Origin: Thermococcus alcaliphilus
GTDB taxonomy: Archaea > Methanobacteriota_B > Thermococci > Thermococcales > Thermococcaceae
Direction of reading: 5' to 3'
NCBI RefSeq assembly: GCF_024054535.1
Contig: NZ_JAMXLV010000018.1
Coordinates: 124,001-188,000 of the forward strand
Length of the DNA: 64,000 nt
Position numbers and translations under genes: made by a program. This document shows, one piece after another, positions 18,098 to 27,855 of the stretch. The first letter of the stretch is position 1, and every line of letters begins with the position of its first letter. The notes beneath the pieces are model-generated. The model had not been told where the DNA came from. It saw only the letters and a program-made list of their open reading frames with translations, and did not search any database.

Positions 18098-18958
18098 TCA
18101 CTCCGTTATCCCTTTGATATCTACATGGACAAACGCTACCTCAACTTCCTCAATCTTTTCGATTCTCCTTTTAACTTCTTCGCTTATGTCGTGGGCCTCT
18201 TTAAGGGTGAGATGTGGAGGAACCTCTATGTGCAGTTCAACATGCAACTTTGGACCAACGTAGTGTGCCCTCAGGTCATGCACCCCAACAACACCCTCAA
18301 CGCTGAGTGCAGTTTCTTTAATCTTTTCACACAGCTCAAAGGGTGGAGAAGTTCCTGTTAGGTAGTTCACATTCTTGAAGACTATCTCAACCGCCACTTT
18401 CCCCACAAGCAAAGCCACGACAAGTCCTGCCAAAGCGTCCCCATAGGTAAAGCCCAGCCTTTGAAGGAGCAGACCGATAAGCACGGCTACGCTGCTTAAT
18501 GCGTCGCTCCTGTGGTGATAGGCATCCGCAATAAGTATTTGGTTGTTGAGCTTCTTTCCCACTCTAAGGGCGTACTGGGTCATTGCTTCCTTTGAGACAA
18601 TAGAAATCACAACAACGGCAAGCATGACTGAGTTCACTTCAATAACATGCCCGCTGAAGATTCTTTTCAGGGCATCTCTGGCTATCTCATAAGCAACCAG
18701 AAAGAGCAATATGCCTATAAAAAAGGCAAACAGGGATTCAAATCTGGAATGGCCAAAAGGATGAGTTTTATCGGCAGGTTTAGAGGAGATTTTGACTCCG
18801 AGATAGCCCACAACACTCGTCACAACATCCGAGAGAGAGTGTATGCCGTCAGAAATCAAAGCCAGACTAGAGTAAAGGAACCCCACAAAAACCTTCAGAA
18901 TAGCTAGAAGGAGGTTTCCAAAAATGCTCACCATTAAGGGCCTGTAAACTTCTTCCAT
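18098..18958 (-). CDS. Cation diffusion facilitator (CDF) metal exporter
   Basis: A 286-residue CDF family protein, which moves Zn, Fe, Mn or similar divalent ions out in exchange for protons. Six membrane segments fill residues 5-205. Metal-site motifs are SDGIHSLSDVV in helix 2 and ADAYHHRSDALSS (HxxxD) in helix 5; a cytoplasmic C-terminal domain (about 210-286) contains several His residues (HDLRAHYVGPKLHVELH). The ATG at 18,958 follows GGGGGG; a GTG at 18,982 is less likely. It is followed by a ferritin-like gene with almost no gap. Confidence 0.9.
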   Translation of the reverse strand: MEEVYRPLMVSIFGNLLLAILKVFVGFLYSSLALISDGIHSLSDVVTSVVGYLGVKISSKPADKTHPFGHSRFESLFAFFIGILLFLVAYEIARDALKRIFSGHVIEVNSVMLAVVVISIVSKEAMTQYALRVGKKLNNQILIADAYHHRSDALSSVAVLIGLLLQRLGFTYGDALAGLVVALLVGKVAVEIVFKNVNYLTGTSPPFELCEKIKETALSVEGVVGVHDLRAHYVGPKLHVELHIEVPPHLTLKEAHDISEEVKRRIEKIEEVEVAFVHVDIKGITE

Positions 18959-19106
18959 TGGGAAATCCCCCCAGTCCGTCACTCCTTCATCACGATTCAG
19001 GTAAGGCTGAACTCTTCATTGGGTGTTATACACTTCACCTGAGGCTTTTAAACCTTTTTTCAAAAGACTTTTATTGACGAGAGACAAACAAGGATTGGTG
19101 GAGCTC

Positions 19107-19463
19107 ATGGCAAATAAGCCGAGATACACGATACGAATTTATATGGGGAGCAAGGATAAGTACATAGCCCTAAGCCTGTGGGATGCATACATAGACCAGC
19201 ATGGAACCTTCAGACCGGCAAACATAAGCATGATAATCCATAATGAGGACGTTGAGGCAAAGGCCTCGATGAGGACTGAGACAGCTGCTAGGCTTGCAGC
19301 GGTGCTTTTAAATATGGTGGCTGAGGCGGAGAAGCTGACCATGAAAGAAAAGAAAAAGATCAGCCTTGAGGAGAAGCTTGAGGAGCAGTTCCTTCTCGAA
19401 GAAGAAGAGGAGGACATTATCGAAGACGTAGAGAGGATAAACGCAAGCGTTGATGAGGAGTGA
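19107..19463 (+). CDS. Conserved small protein of unknown function with acidic tail, partner of radical SAM gene
   Basis: A 118-residue protein with no motif I recognise. Residues 1-75 look like a compact alpha/beta domain (YTIRIYMGSKDKYIALSLWDAYIDQ). The rest is a charged helix ending in a strongly acidic stretch (LLEEEEEDIIEDVERI). The ATG at 19,107 has GGTG six bases upstream; longer frames lack this. Its end touches the start of the radical SAM gene, so the two should be co-translated and probably work together. Confidence 0.7.
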   Translation: MANKPRYTIRIYMGSKDKYIALSLWDAYIDQHGTFRPANISMIIHNEDVEAKASMRTETAARLAAVLLNMVAEAEKLTMKEKKKISLEEKLEEQFLLEEEEEDIIEDVERINASVDEE

Positions 19464-19468
19464 TTCTC

Positions 19469-20296
19469 TTGAAAAAGCTCAAGGTTTACATACCGGGTAT
19501 TTCTTTCCCATCTATTTCCCTTACTGGAAACTACTGCACCCTAAACTGTGCCCACTGTGGGAAGCACTACCTTGAGGGAATGAAGAAAGTAACGAAGCAT
19601 AACCTCGTCGAATACTGCAAATCGCTTGAGAAAGAGGGTTATAAGGGATGTCTTTTAAGCGGTGGAATGGACTCAAGGCTGAAAGTACCACTTGACCTTT
19701 ATTCTTCAGAGATAGAGCGGATAAAGAAAGAAACGAAGCTAAAACTCAATGTTCATGTAGGTTTTATAGACGAGAAGGACTTGGAATGGATAAGGCATGT
19801 GGATGCAGTTTCTCTCGATTTTGTTGGGGATGACGATGTTATTAGGAGAGTTTATAAAATAGAAAAAGGCGTTAGAGACTACCTCGAGATAATAGATCTT
19901 CTCACATCAAACGGGATCAAAGTTGCGCCACATATAACCATAGGTCTGGACTTTGGAAAGGTTTGGTGGGAGTACAAAGCAATTGACATGCTCGTGGAGT
20001 ATCCAATTGAGGTTTTGGTTCTTGACGTGCTTATCCCCACAAGAGGAACGGAGATGGAGAACGTAAAAGCTCCTTCTGTAGAGGAGAGCCTAAAGGTTGT
20101 TAAATATGCCAGAGAAAGGTTCAATGGAGAGCTGAGCATCGGATGTATGAGACCTCTGGGAAAATGGAGGCTGGAGTTTGACAAAGGGGCTATAGAGGAA
20201 GGAGTTGACAGAATAACAAACCCGCCAAGAAAGGTCATTGAGTGGGCAAAAACGATAAGGGAAGTAGAGATTATTTACGAATGCTGCGTTATGTGA
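19469..20296 (+). CDS. Radical SAM protein of unknown substrate
   Basis: A 275-residue radical SAM enzyme. The cluster-binding motif is CTLNCAHC (about 23-30), followed by a GG-type segment (LLSGGMDSR) for SAM. The TIM-barrel core is complete, and it ends in a CysCys pair (YECCVM). No SPASM-like domain is present. The TTG at 19,469 sits eight bases after GAGGAG; a GTG at 19,460 overlapping the previous stop is the alternative. It is coupled to the small acidic protein upstream. The class resembles biotin-synthase-like archaeal proteins, but I cannot name the reaction. Confidence 0.83.
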   Translation: MKKLKVYIPGISFPSISLTGNYCTLNCAHCGKHYLEGMKKVTKHNLVEYCKSLEKEGYKGCLLSGGMDSRLKVPLDLYSSEIERIKKETKLKLNVHVGFIDEKDLEWIRHVDAVSLDFVGDDDVIRRVYKIEKGVRDYLEIIDLLTSNGIKVAPHITIGLDFGKVWWEYKAIDMLVEYPIEVLVLDVLIPTRGTEMENVKAPSVEESLKVVKYARERFNGELSIGCMRPLGKWRLEFDKGAIEEGVDRITNPPRKVIEWAKTIREVEIIYECCVM

Positions 20297-21215
20297 AATT
20301 AGCATAGAGGAAATAAGCATACAAAGCTAAGAGGACCACGCTTGTTTTCCGCCCAACTCTGTTGTTTAGCTTTAGAGAAATCGCAAGCACCGCCATTACA
20401 AGCAACGTTAGAGGAGTTGTAAAGGAATATATGCTGTAATCCACTTTTATTGGCCTTATTAAAGCCGCAATACCGATAACCATGAGGATATCCAGTATAT
20501 TGGCCCCTACAACGTTGCCAACGCTTATGTTGGGAATTTTTTTCAGTGTGGCGGTTAATGAGTTTGCCATCTCCGGAAGAGAGGTACCAATTGAGACCAA
20601 GGTAAGGGCTATAACCACTTCTGGAATTCCAAGGGCTGTAGCGATTTTTACAGCGCTTTCAACAACAAGTCTAGCCCCGAAAACAACCACAAGTCCGCTT
20701 GCGAACAAAATTACAACATCTTTCTTGGGATTTCCTCTACCCTCTTTAACTTCTTCCAGCGTTACATGCTTCTTATAGAGGTAATAGAGGAATCCCAGAT
20801 ATATCAGGATCAGCGTTAACCCTTCAATCCTAGAAATTACAAGATCCTTCATTAAAATCCACGCGTAAAATGTCACACCAATCATAAAAAGGGCGTTCTT
20901 CCAGGCTATTTCATCAACATCAAGCGGCATGATGAGAGCAGACAGTCCCAAAATAAGGGCTATGTTTGCTAGGGCACTCCCTATGGCGTTTCCAAGGGCT
21001 ATATCGCTGAGCCCTTGATACGCAGCTATCGCAGAAGTCGTGACCTCTGGCAGAGTTGTGGCGATGCTAGCCAATACTAAAGCGATTATGAACTCGCTAA
21101 CTCCAAACCCCTTCGCAACCCTTGTAGCTGCTTCGACAAATATGTCGCTTCCCTTGATCAGCATTAGCAGTCCCAAGGCAAAGATTCCAAAGGTTATAAT
21201 GTACTCTGCTGCCAT
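20289..21215 (-). CDS. CaCA-family sodium/calcium (cation) antiporter
   Basis: A 308-residue membrane antiporter with about ten membrane helices. The two inverted alpha repeats carry the signature segments LASIATTLPEVTTS (about 47-60) and LVSIGTSLPEMANS (about 203-216), including the acidic residues that bind the cation. The loop between halves (HVTLEEVKEGRGNPKKD) is cytoplasmic. The ATG at 21,215 follows GGGAGG. The gene converges on the radical SAM gene with an eight-base overlap. Confidence 0.9.
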   Translation of the reverse strand: MAAEYIITFGIFALGLLMLIKGSDIFVEAATRVAKGFGVSEFIIALVLASIATTLPEVTTSAIAAYQGLSDIALGNAIGSALANIALILGLSALIMPLDVDEIAWKNALFMIGVTFYAWILMKDLVISRIEGLTLILIYLGFLYYLYKKHVTLEEVKEGRGNPKKDVVILFASGLVVVFGARLVVESAVKIATALGIPEVVIALTLVSIGTSLPEMANSLTATLKKIPNISVGNVVGANILDILMVIGIAALIRPIKVDYSIYSFTTPLTLLVMAVLAISLKLNNRVGRKTSVVLLALYAYFLYANFT

Positions 21216-21313
21216 TATGCCTCCCGGAAGGTATTTCAAGGACTAATTTTTAAAGCCTTTGGGTGAAAACCCTAAAATACAACATAACCCCAAACTAAGG
21301 TGAGGTGAGAGGT

Positions 21314-21973
21314 ATGGATATTGCCAAGTACATAGACCACACAAACTTAAAGCCCTACGCCACCAAGGAGGACATAATAAAGCTCTGTGAAGAGGCAAAG
21401 AAATACGGCTTTTACGCAGTTTGTGTCAATCCCTACAGGGTAAAGCTCGCAAAGGAACAGCTTAAGGGTACGGAGATTAAGGTTGCGAGTGTAATTGGAT
21501 TTCCGCTTGGGGCAACGCCGACGGAAGTGAAGGTTTTTGAGGCAAAGAAAGCCCTCGAAGATGGAGCGGATGAGCTTGATATGGTCATTAACATCGGTGC
21601 ATTGAAGGATAATGATTACGAGTACGTTAAAAATGACATAGCAGAGGTTGTAAAGGTTGCTCATGAGAAGGGGGCGATAGTGAAGGTCATAATTGAAACT
21701 TGCTACCTTACCGATGAAGAAAAAGAGATAGCATGTAAGCTCGCCATGGAGGCTGGGGCTGATTTTGTCAAAACATCAACGGGATTTGGAACTGGAGGAG
21801 CAACCGTTGAAGATGTCAAGTTAATGCGCAGGGTTGTTGGGGATAAGCTTGGAGTAAAAGCTGCTGGAGGTATAAGAACTTACGAGCAGGCTTTGGCAAT
21901 GATAGAGGCTGGAGCTAACAGAATAGGCACATCAAGCGGTGTGAAAATCGTAGAAGGGGCTAAAAATGGGTGA
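21314..21973 (+). CDS. deoC: Deoxyribose-phosphate aldolase
   Basis: A 219-residue class I aldolase that splits 2-deoxyribose 5-phosphate to glyceraldehyde 3-phosphate and acetaldehyde. The Schiff-base Lys is in [13 protein letters not shown], the second essential Lys in [11 protein letters not shown], and the phosphate loop is near the C terminus (RIGTSSG). The N terminus [12 protein letters not shown] is typical. The ATG at 21,314 follows AGGTGA; a GTG at 21,305 is less likely. It overlaps the next small gene by eight bases. Confidence 0.96.
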   Translation: MDIAKYIDHTNLKPYATKEDIIKLCEEAKKYGFYAVCVNPYRVKLAKEQLKGTEIKVASVIGFPLGATPTEVKVFEAKKALEDGADELDMVINIGALKDNDYEYVKNDIAEVVKVAHEKGAIVKVIIETCYLTDEEKEIACKLAMEAGADFVKTSTGFGTGGATVEDVKLMRRVVGDKLGVKAAGGIRTYEQALAMIEAGANRIGTSSGVKIVEGAKNG

Positions 21974-22253
21974 AACCTTGGAGCTCTTAAGGACTGTTAT
22001 AAAAGAGATTCGAGAAGATGGGTTTGAACCAAAGGTGGCGCTTGTAGGCCCAAAGTTTGCTGAAAAAGCCGCAAAAGAATTGAAAACTCTTGGATTAAAT
22101 GTTTATGTAATAAAAGAGCTTAATTGCGACGCAATAATTGCCGACCCAAGATTCCTCGGACATCTCCGAAAAGCCTCACGCAGAATATCGCTCGAACCCT
22201 TAAGGGAAGAAAAGGAGATGTGGGAGGAGATAAGGGAAATTGGAGAACTCTAA
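21966..22253 (+). CDS. Small conserved archaeal protein (possibly DUF1884)
   Basis: A 95-residue alpha/beta protein overlapping the deoC end, so translationally coupled to it. It reads like a half-Rossmann unit: a helix ([14 protein letters not shown]), a strand (VALVGP), a helix and a second strand (NVYVIKEL), then a basic helix. A single Cys (NCDAIIAD) is present. I believe it belongs to the Pyrococcus/Thermococcus DUF1884 group, but that name is from memory. No function is known to me. Confidence 0.7.
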   Translation: MGETLELLRTVIKEIREDGFEPKVALVGPKFAEKAAKELKTLGLNVYVIKELNCDAIIADPRFLGHLRKASRRISLEPLREEKEMWEEIREIGEL

Positions 22254-22852
22254 ATCTGAAGTGATACAAGCATGTCCTTGACCCTTCTCTTTATTACGTG
22301 CCCTACTCCACCACCCACGATAATTCCGGTGACTGCTTGGAGAGTATTCCCTGGAACCTCTGCTATGGCTCCTCCCCATCCGTAAAAGTAGACCTCAACG
22401 AAGAAGTATCCTAGAACCATTAGGGCTCCACCAAGGATTGTAGCTAGGAGGATTGTCGTAAAATCGTCTTTCTTTGAAGTTAGATATCCAACGACGAATC
22501 CCTCTACTCCTTTTATAACTAAAGTGAACGGTGCCCAATGTGCATAGCCAGTAATTAAATCTGCCATTGCGGAACCAAATCCCCCGGCGAATGCTCCTAT
22601 TGTGGGGCCAAAGAGGACTGCCACAAGCATTACCATACTATCTCCAACGTTGATGTATCCCCTCGTTAAGGGCGTTGGAACTTGGATTAGCATCGTTGCT
22701 ACCGCCACTAGTGCCGCCATTATCCCAGATAAAGCCACTCCAACCGCAACTTCAAAGACTTTCTTTTTGAGCACGAAGAGGTAAACAAAGTAAAGAACGG
22801 CAACGGCTATTAACACCCACTTACCGTATGGTGCAAGTGCTTCCATGGCCAT
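22250..22852 (-). CDS. ECF-type transporter substrate-binding (S) component
   Basis: A 200-residue membrane protein with five to six helices. The region from TRGYINVGDSMVMLVAVLFGP to YAHWAPFTLVIKGVEGFVVGYL matches the ECF S-component family (riboflavin/vitamin-type ECF). It would bind a vitamin or precursor and pair with a shared energizing module; no EcfA/EcfT genes are in the window. The substrate cannot be read. The ATG at 22,852 has GGAGG seven bases upstream. A 9-bp inverted repeat lies between the gene and its TATA region. Confidence 0.82.
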   Translation of the reverse strand: MAMEALAPYGKWVLIAVAVLYFVYLFVLKKKVFEVAVGVALSGIMAALVAVATMLIQVPTPLTRGYINVGDSMVMLVAVLFGPTIGAFAGGFGSAMADLITGYAHWAPFTLVIKGVEGFVVGYLTSKKDDFTTILLATILGGALMVLGYFFVEVYFYGWGGAIAEVPGNTLQAVTGIIVGGGVGHVIKRRVKDMLVSLQI

Positions 22853-22876
22853 TATCATCCCTCCACTTTATTTATT

Positions 22877-22896
22877 TTTCAAGTTTTAACTTGAAA
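22877..22896. promoter_or_regulatory. Inverted repeat, probable operator of the ECF gene
   Basis: Two perfect 9-base arms, TTTCAAGTT and AACTTGAAA, are separated by two bases. They sit about 25 bases before the ATG and just downstream of an AT-rich TATA candidate (minus-strand TTTTTAAGTTTAAATTTC, 22,894-22,911), so a bound regulator would cover the start of transcription. Confidence 0.6.
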
Positions 22897-22960
22897 TTTA
22901 AACTTAAAAAGCTTACTCCTAACAAGCGCAGAAGGGACAAAAAGAGAATAGAAAATAGGA

Positions 22961-24310
<1,350 letters not shown>

Positions 24311-24319
24311 TCACCGATG

Positions 24320-24348
24320 TATAGGATATTTTGCACCTATATAATTTT
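24320..24348 (-). promoter_or_regulatory. Promoter and inverted repeat of the aminotransferase gene
   Basis: Minus-strand AAATTATATA (24,339-24,348) is the TATA box. Overlapping its downstream edge, TATAGG (24,320-24,325) and CCTATA (24,336-24,341) form a 6-bp inverted repeat with a 10-base spacer over the expected transcription start. Confidence 0.5.
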
Positions 24349-24461
24349 ATGCTCACTAAAATCCTTCTTTACTCGAAAAAGTTTCGAAAATAATTGGAAT
24401 TAAGCATTAGTTATACAATAAAGCCAGCAAAAAAAGTTTGCAAAAAAGGTTTAGTGGAGAA

Positions 24462-25454
24462 TCACTCTTCATTCACTTGAGTTTTCCACTCTTCCAAAAG
24501 CTCCTTTGCTGAGTTAGCCGCTATTGCTCCCTGTCCAACGGCCACTGCAATCTGTTTGAAGACGTTTGTTATGTCCCCAGCGGCAAAGAGTCCCTTTACT
24601 TTTGTTCTCATGTGCATATCCACCGGAATGTATCCCTGTTCATCGGTAATGCCGAGGTGTTTAACGAAATCTGTCTTAGGCTCGTAGCCTATGAAAACAA
24701 ACACACCATCGACCTTCTTCTCAAATACTTCGCCGGTTTTTACATTTTTCAGCACTACGCTTTCGACCTTCTGATTGCCCTTTATCTCAACCACAACCGT
24801 GTTTAAAATTGCTGGAATTCCGGCTTTTTTGAACCTGTCTTGAAGTATTTTGTCCGCCCTGAACTGGTCTCTTCTGTGAACAAGGGTAACGTTGACCCCT
24901 ATTTCCTTCAGATACAAAGCCTCTTGTAGAGCTGTATTGCCGCCTCCTACAACTATCACATCTTTCCCCTTGAATAGAGGACCGTCACAGGTTGCACAGT
25001 AGCTAACTCCCCTTCCGTAAAACTTGTCTTCACCAGGAACTCTAAGCTTCCTAGGCTCTGCCCCAACGGCTATTATAACGGTTCTAGCCTTGTAAATCTT
25101 CCCATTTTTTGTCTTTACATGGAACTTGCATGGGCCTTCATAATAGGCACACTCAGCGGGGTCTATTCTCTCAACTTCATCAAAAATTATCGGCACTCCA
25201 AGCTTTTTTACTTGCTCATGCATTCTGTTGGCAAGCTCTGCACCGCTTATCCCATCGGGAAATCCGGGGTAGTTCTCAATGAGGTCTGTAAGGGCAACAT
25301 TTCCACCTATGTCCTTTGAGATTATAAGAGTCTCCAACCCATAGCGTGCCGCATATATTGCCGCAGTAAATCCTGCTGGGCCAGCTCCTATTATCAGAAC
25401 ATCCCATGTTTTTGTTTCATCAACTGTCTGTGAAAGTCCCCCTAAGCTGAACAT
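24462..25454 (-). CDS. trxB: Thioredoxin-disulfide reductase-like flavoprotein
   Basis: A 330-residue two-dinucleotide-domain flavoprotein that would pass electrons from NAD(P)H to thioredoxin or protein disulfide oxidoreductase. FAD loop GAGPAGF near the N terminus, redox CATC at about 153-156 (SYCATCDGP), NAD(P) loop VVGGGNTA, and the C-terminal FAD motif LFAAGDIT. GGAGGTGA precedes the ATG at 25,454. A TATA box lies at 25,491-25,500. It is monocistronic. Confidence 0.94.
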   Translation of the reverse strand: MFSLGGLSQTVDETKTWDVLIIGAGPAGFTAAIYAARYGLETLIISKDIGGNVALTDLIENYPGFPDGISGAELANRMHEQVKKLGVPIIFDEVERIDPAECAYYEGPCKFHVKTKNGKIYKARTVIIAVGAEPRKLRVPGEDKFYGRGVSYCATCDGPLFKGKDVIVVGGGNTALQEALYLKEIGVNVTLVHRRDQFRADKILQDRFKKAGIPAILNTVVVEIKGNQKVESVVLKNVKTGEVFEKKVDGVFVFIGYEPKTDFVKHLGITDEQGYIPVDMHMRTKVKGLFAAGDITNVFKQIAVAVGQGAIAANSAKELLEEWKTQVNEE

Positions 25455-25490
25455 CTTTCCCTCACCTCCGGTTTGCAACTTTTGGTTGAA

Positions 25491-25500
25491 TATTTAAAAA
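25491..25500 (-). promoter_or_regulatory. TATA box of trxB
   Basis: Minus-strand TTTTTAAATATTC lies about 40 bases before the trxB ATG, placing the transcription start near 25,470. Confidence 0.55.
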
Positions 25501-25522
25501 CATTGTGGAACAGATTTGAGAA

Positions 25523-26053
25523 CTAAATTATCTTTACCTCACGATCGACTATCAGATGAAGAGTGTATCCCAAAAATGCGGCAAACCCAATAAACAATGC
25601 TTCCCCAAGTTTAAACCCAAGACCGTACTCAAAGGTAGCAAAAACCAAAACCCCATAGAGGAGTGCAAAGGTTAAGGAATGGACAATTCCCCTGTGCTTG
25701 GGCATTAAGGCTGAAAAAGCGTACCAAGAGCCAAAAGCAAACAACCCAGCTACAAACCATCCAAACACCGGATCTACTACGTTGTTTCCAATTGATAAAA
25801 GATTCCCTCCTTTAACAAAAACTGCACTGCCAACCATTACAGCCACTACAGGCTTAACTCCCCTATGTATAAGCGCCTCTGGATGATCAAGGTCAGGCAG
25901 GTCAGAGCCTAGAACATAAACCCCATATCCCAGTATCATGGAAAGTGCAGTAAGCTCAAAAGGGATGTTTGCATAATACTTCAAAAAAGATGCAAGGAGG
26001 ACAGCAAGAGGATAGGTTAAGATGCCGCTAAGCACGTGCCCTTCGTAGTTCAC
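25523..26053 (-). CDS. Membrane-bound metal-dependent hydrolase-like protein (YdjM/DUF457 type)
   Basis: A 176-residue integral membrane protein. Motifs of the YdjM/DUF457 family are present: the N-terminal His in NYEGHVLSG, SDLPDLDHP (about 49-57), HRGIVHS (about 119-125) and LGYTLHLIVDREV near the end. These His/Asp residues sit at helix ends as in metal-dependent membrane hydrolases, though biochemical function is poorly known. Its start overlaps the stop of the AAA+ ATPase upstream by four bases, so the two are coupled. Confidence 0.78.
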   Translation of the reverse strand: MNYEGHVLSGILTYPLAVLLASFLKYYANIPFELTALSMILGYGVYVLGSDLPDLDHPEALIHRGVKPVVAVMVGSAVFVKGGNLLSIGNNVVDPVFGWFVAGLFAFGSWYAFSALMPKHRGIVHSLTFALLYGVLVFATFEYGLGFKLGEALFIGFAAFLGYTLHLIVDREVKII

Positions 26054-27252
26054 TCCTCGCCCTCCTTCTGCTCTTCTAGGAACTTTCTAACGTATTCTGG
26101 CACTTTATAGTTGCCCTTTGGGTCTCCCACTAAGAATCCAAGCCGTATGAGCTCTTCAAGATGCTCATAAACCTGGACCCCTGGTTTTTTGACCTCCTTT
26201 GCAACCTGAATATAACTCACTGGCCCTCCATTGAACTTGTACACTATAACCTCCACGAGGTCTCTGTACTCTTTGGGAATCCTTGTTAGGTATTCCTCCA
26301 GGCTCTTGGGCTCTTCCAGAATTGTGGTGACGACATAGTCATCTATCGGATCAAACTTATGCTTGCTGGCCTCGCTTAAAACATAGTGCAGGAGTCTTAA
26401 AATTTGCCTTGGATTGCCCTTTGCAAGCTCGTGGATTAACCTTATAGCATCCTCTGTAAAGGGATATATCGGATCGTCTGTATCTCTTATTCTAACCTTG
26501 TTGAGTCTCTTTTTGACAAGCTCAAAGGTTTCTTCAAGGCTCATGGGTCTAAGCTTGAACTCGTAGTGGAGCCTCATAAAGAACGCCGGGAAGATTTTGG
26601 AGTACTCCTCGTACGCTTCCGGCACGCATGCAAATCCAAAGATGCATCCCGGAGGCATGTTGCTTATAAAATGCCTGAGCATCTCAAAAAATAGAATCTT
26701 ATCCTCCTCGCTTGCCGTTTGCATGTTTTCCAGCTCGTCAAGAAGGAGGGCGGAATATGGATACTTGCTGAGCTCCTTTGTAAGCATCTCTGCAATATCC
26801 CTAGACTTATACTCCTTGGTTGAAGAGAGCATTTTTTCAAGCCTGTCTATAAAGCCGAGCTTCTTTGAGAGGTTCTCAAAAAAGATGTTGGTTCTTGTTT
26901 TTGGAGGCTTCAGACCGTTAAACATATCTCTCGTGAGCTTCAAAATGTCATTTGTGTCAACTTTAATGTAGATTGGTTTTCCACCTTGTTCTGATATCGC
27001 TTTATAGATGCTTTTAAGCCTCTGTGTTTTCCCCATTCCAAGGGGGCCGATCAGGGAGAAGGCTATTGAGCTCTTATTCCCAACTACCTCTGAAATTATC
27101 ATCGAGAGACGCATGTCTACCTCTTGATAAACGTGTATGCTCTCCACGTCCTCTATGCCCTCGCTTGCTAACTGTTCGAAAGGATTTTTTGCCAAACCGT
27201 AGACTTCATAAGAGGGAGGGGAATAAACTTTAAGTGTACTCTGCCTTTCCAT
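26050..27252 (-). CDS. AAA+ ATPase with C-terminal winged helix (Orc1/Cdc6-like architecture)
   Basis: A 400-residue cytoplasmic ATPase. Walker A is GPLGMGKT (about 69-76), Walker B LLLDELEN, and an arginine-rich sensor 2 region GNPRQILRLLHYVL. Residues from about 325 form a winged helix (SYIQVAKEVKKPGVQVYEHLEELIRLGFLVGD). This resembles Orc1/Cdc6 and related archaeal ATPases, but it lacks the full initiator pattern, so I do not call it a replication initiator. GGTGGG precedes the ATG at 27,252. It is coupled to a membrane hydrolase-like gene. Confidence 0.8.
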   Translation of the reverse strand: MERQSTLKVYSPPSYEVYGLAKNPFEQLASEGIEDVESIHVYQEVDMRLSMIISEVVGNKSSIAFSLIGPLGMGKTQRLKSIYKAISEQGGKPIYIKVDTNDILKLTRDMFNGLKPPKTRTNIFFENLSKKLGFIDRLEKMLSSTKEYKSRDIAEMLTKELSKYPYSALLLDELENMQTASEEDKILFFEMLRHFISNMPPGCIFGFACVPEAYEEYSKIFPAFFMRLHYEFKLRPMSLEETFELVKKRLNKVRIRDTDDPIYPFTEDAIRLIHELAKGNPRQILRLLHYVLSEASKHKFDPIDDYVVTTILEEPKSLEEYLTRIPKEYRDLVEVIVYKFNGGPVSYIQVAKEVKKPGVQVYEHLEELIRLGFLVGDPKGNYKVPEYVRKFLEEQKEGEE

Positions 27253-27284
27253 TTTACCCACCAAGTCTAAGTTTTAGGCGGAGG

Positions 27285-27294
27285 AATATATAAG
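27285..27294 (+). promoter_or_regulatory. TATA box of the THUMP protein gene
   Basis: GAATATATAAG lies just before the THUMP gene, within the 64-base divergent gap. The GAGGTGA site follows 12 bases later, so the messenger must have a very short leader. Confidence 0.5.
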
Positions 27295-27316
27295 TTTGTC
27301 CATAGAGGTGAAGAAA

Positions 27317-27811
27317 ATGGCAACGTTGCTTGTAACCGTGCCGGGTGGAAGAGAAGGAGATGCTGCCCTTGAACTAGAATGGGCACTTGGGGATGCAAGG
27401 GTAAGGAGAACAAAGTGGAGAGGAGTGCTAATAGTTCGAACTTCCTTAAGCAAAGATGAGGCCCTTGAGAGAATCAGAGAATTTGAGACGACGGCTATAT
27501 TCAAGGTACTTCCCATAGAAAAGTTCGTGGAGAGCAAAAAAGAGAGGATTCTTGAGGAAGCCTTTCAGCTTGCAAAGGAATATATCAAAGAGGGAGACAG
27601 CTTTGCAGTCAGATGCAAAAGAAGGGGCAACTGGATTTCATCTGGGAAGGAGATAGAGATAGAGCTCGGAGCAAAAATAAAGGAGGAGTTAAATGCTAAA
27701 GTAGACCTCACAAATCCGGATTGGTATGTCTGGATTGAGGTTCTCGGAAAAAAGACTGGTCTAAGCATAATCAAGCCAGAAGAAATCGTAAAAAAGAGGG
27801 TGGAGTTTTAA
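27317..27811 (+). CDS. THUMP-domain RNA-binding protein (Tan1-like)
   Basis: A 164-residue protein with a C-terminal THUMP domain (SFAVRCKRRGNWISSGKEIEIELGAKI ... VDLTNPDWYVWIEVLGKKTGLS), an RNA-binding fold in tRNA-modifying enzymes. The N-terminal half (ATLLVTVPGGREGDAALELEWALGD) is the ferredoxin-like domain paired with THUMP. It has no catalytic domain, like Tan1, which assists tRNA cytidine acetylation; a similar helper role is likely. The ATG at 27,317 follows GAGGTGA. Confidence 0.85.
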   Translation: MATLLVTVPGGREGDAALELEWALGDARVRRTKWRGVLIVRTSLSKDEALERIREFETTAIFKVLPIEKFVESKKERILEEAFQLAKEYIKEGDSFAVRCKRRGNWISSGKEIEIELGAKIKEELNAKVDLTNPDWYVWIEVLGKKTGLSIIKPEEIVKKRVEF

Positions 27812-27855
27812 GCTCTCACTTTTAACTTTCACTGGTATAAGTTATAAGTGCTAAG

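Noticed and set aside
26050-27252. Replication initiator Orc1/Cdc6 and a nearby origin
   Set aside because: The ATPase shares the architecture but lacks the initiator-specific pattern, and no origin-recognition-box repeats or AT-rich unwinding element were seen around it.
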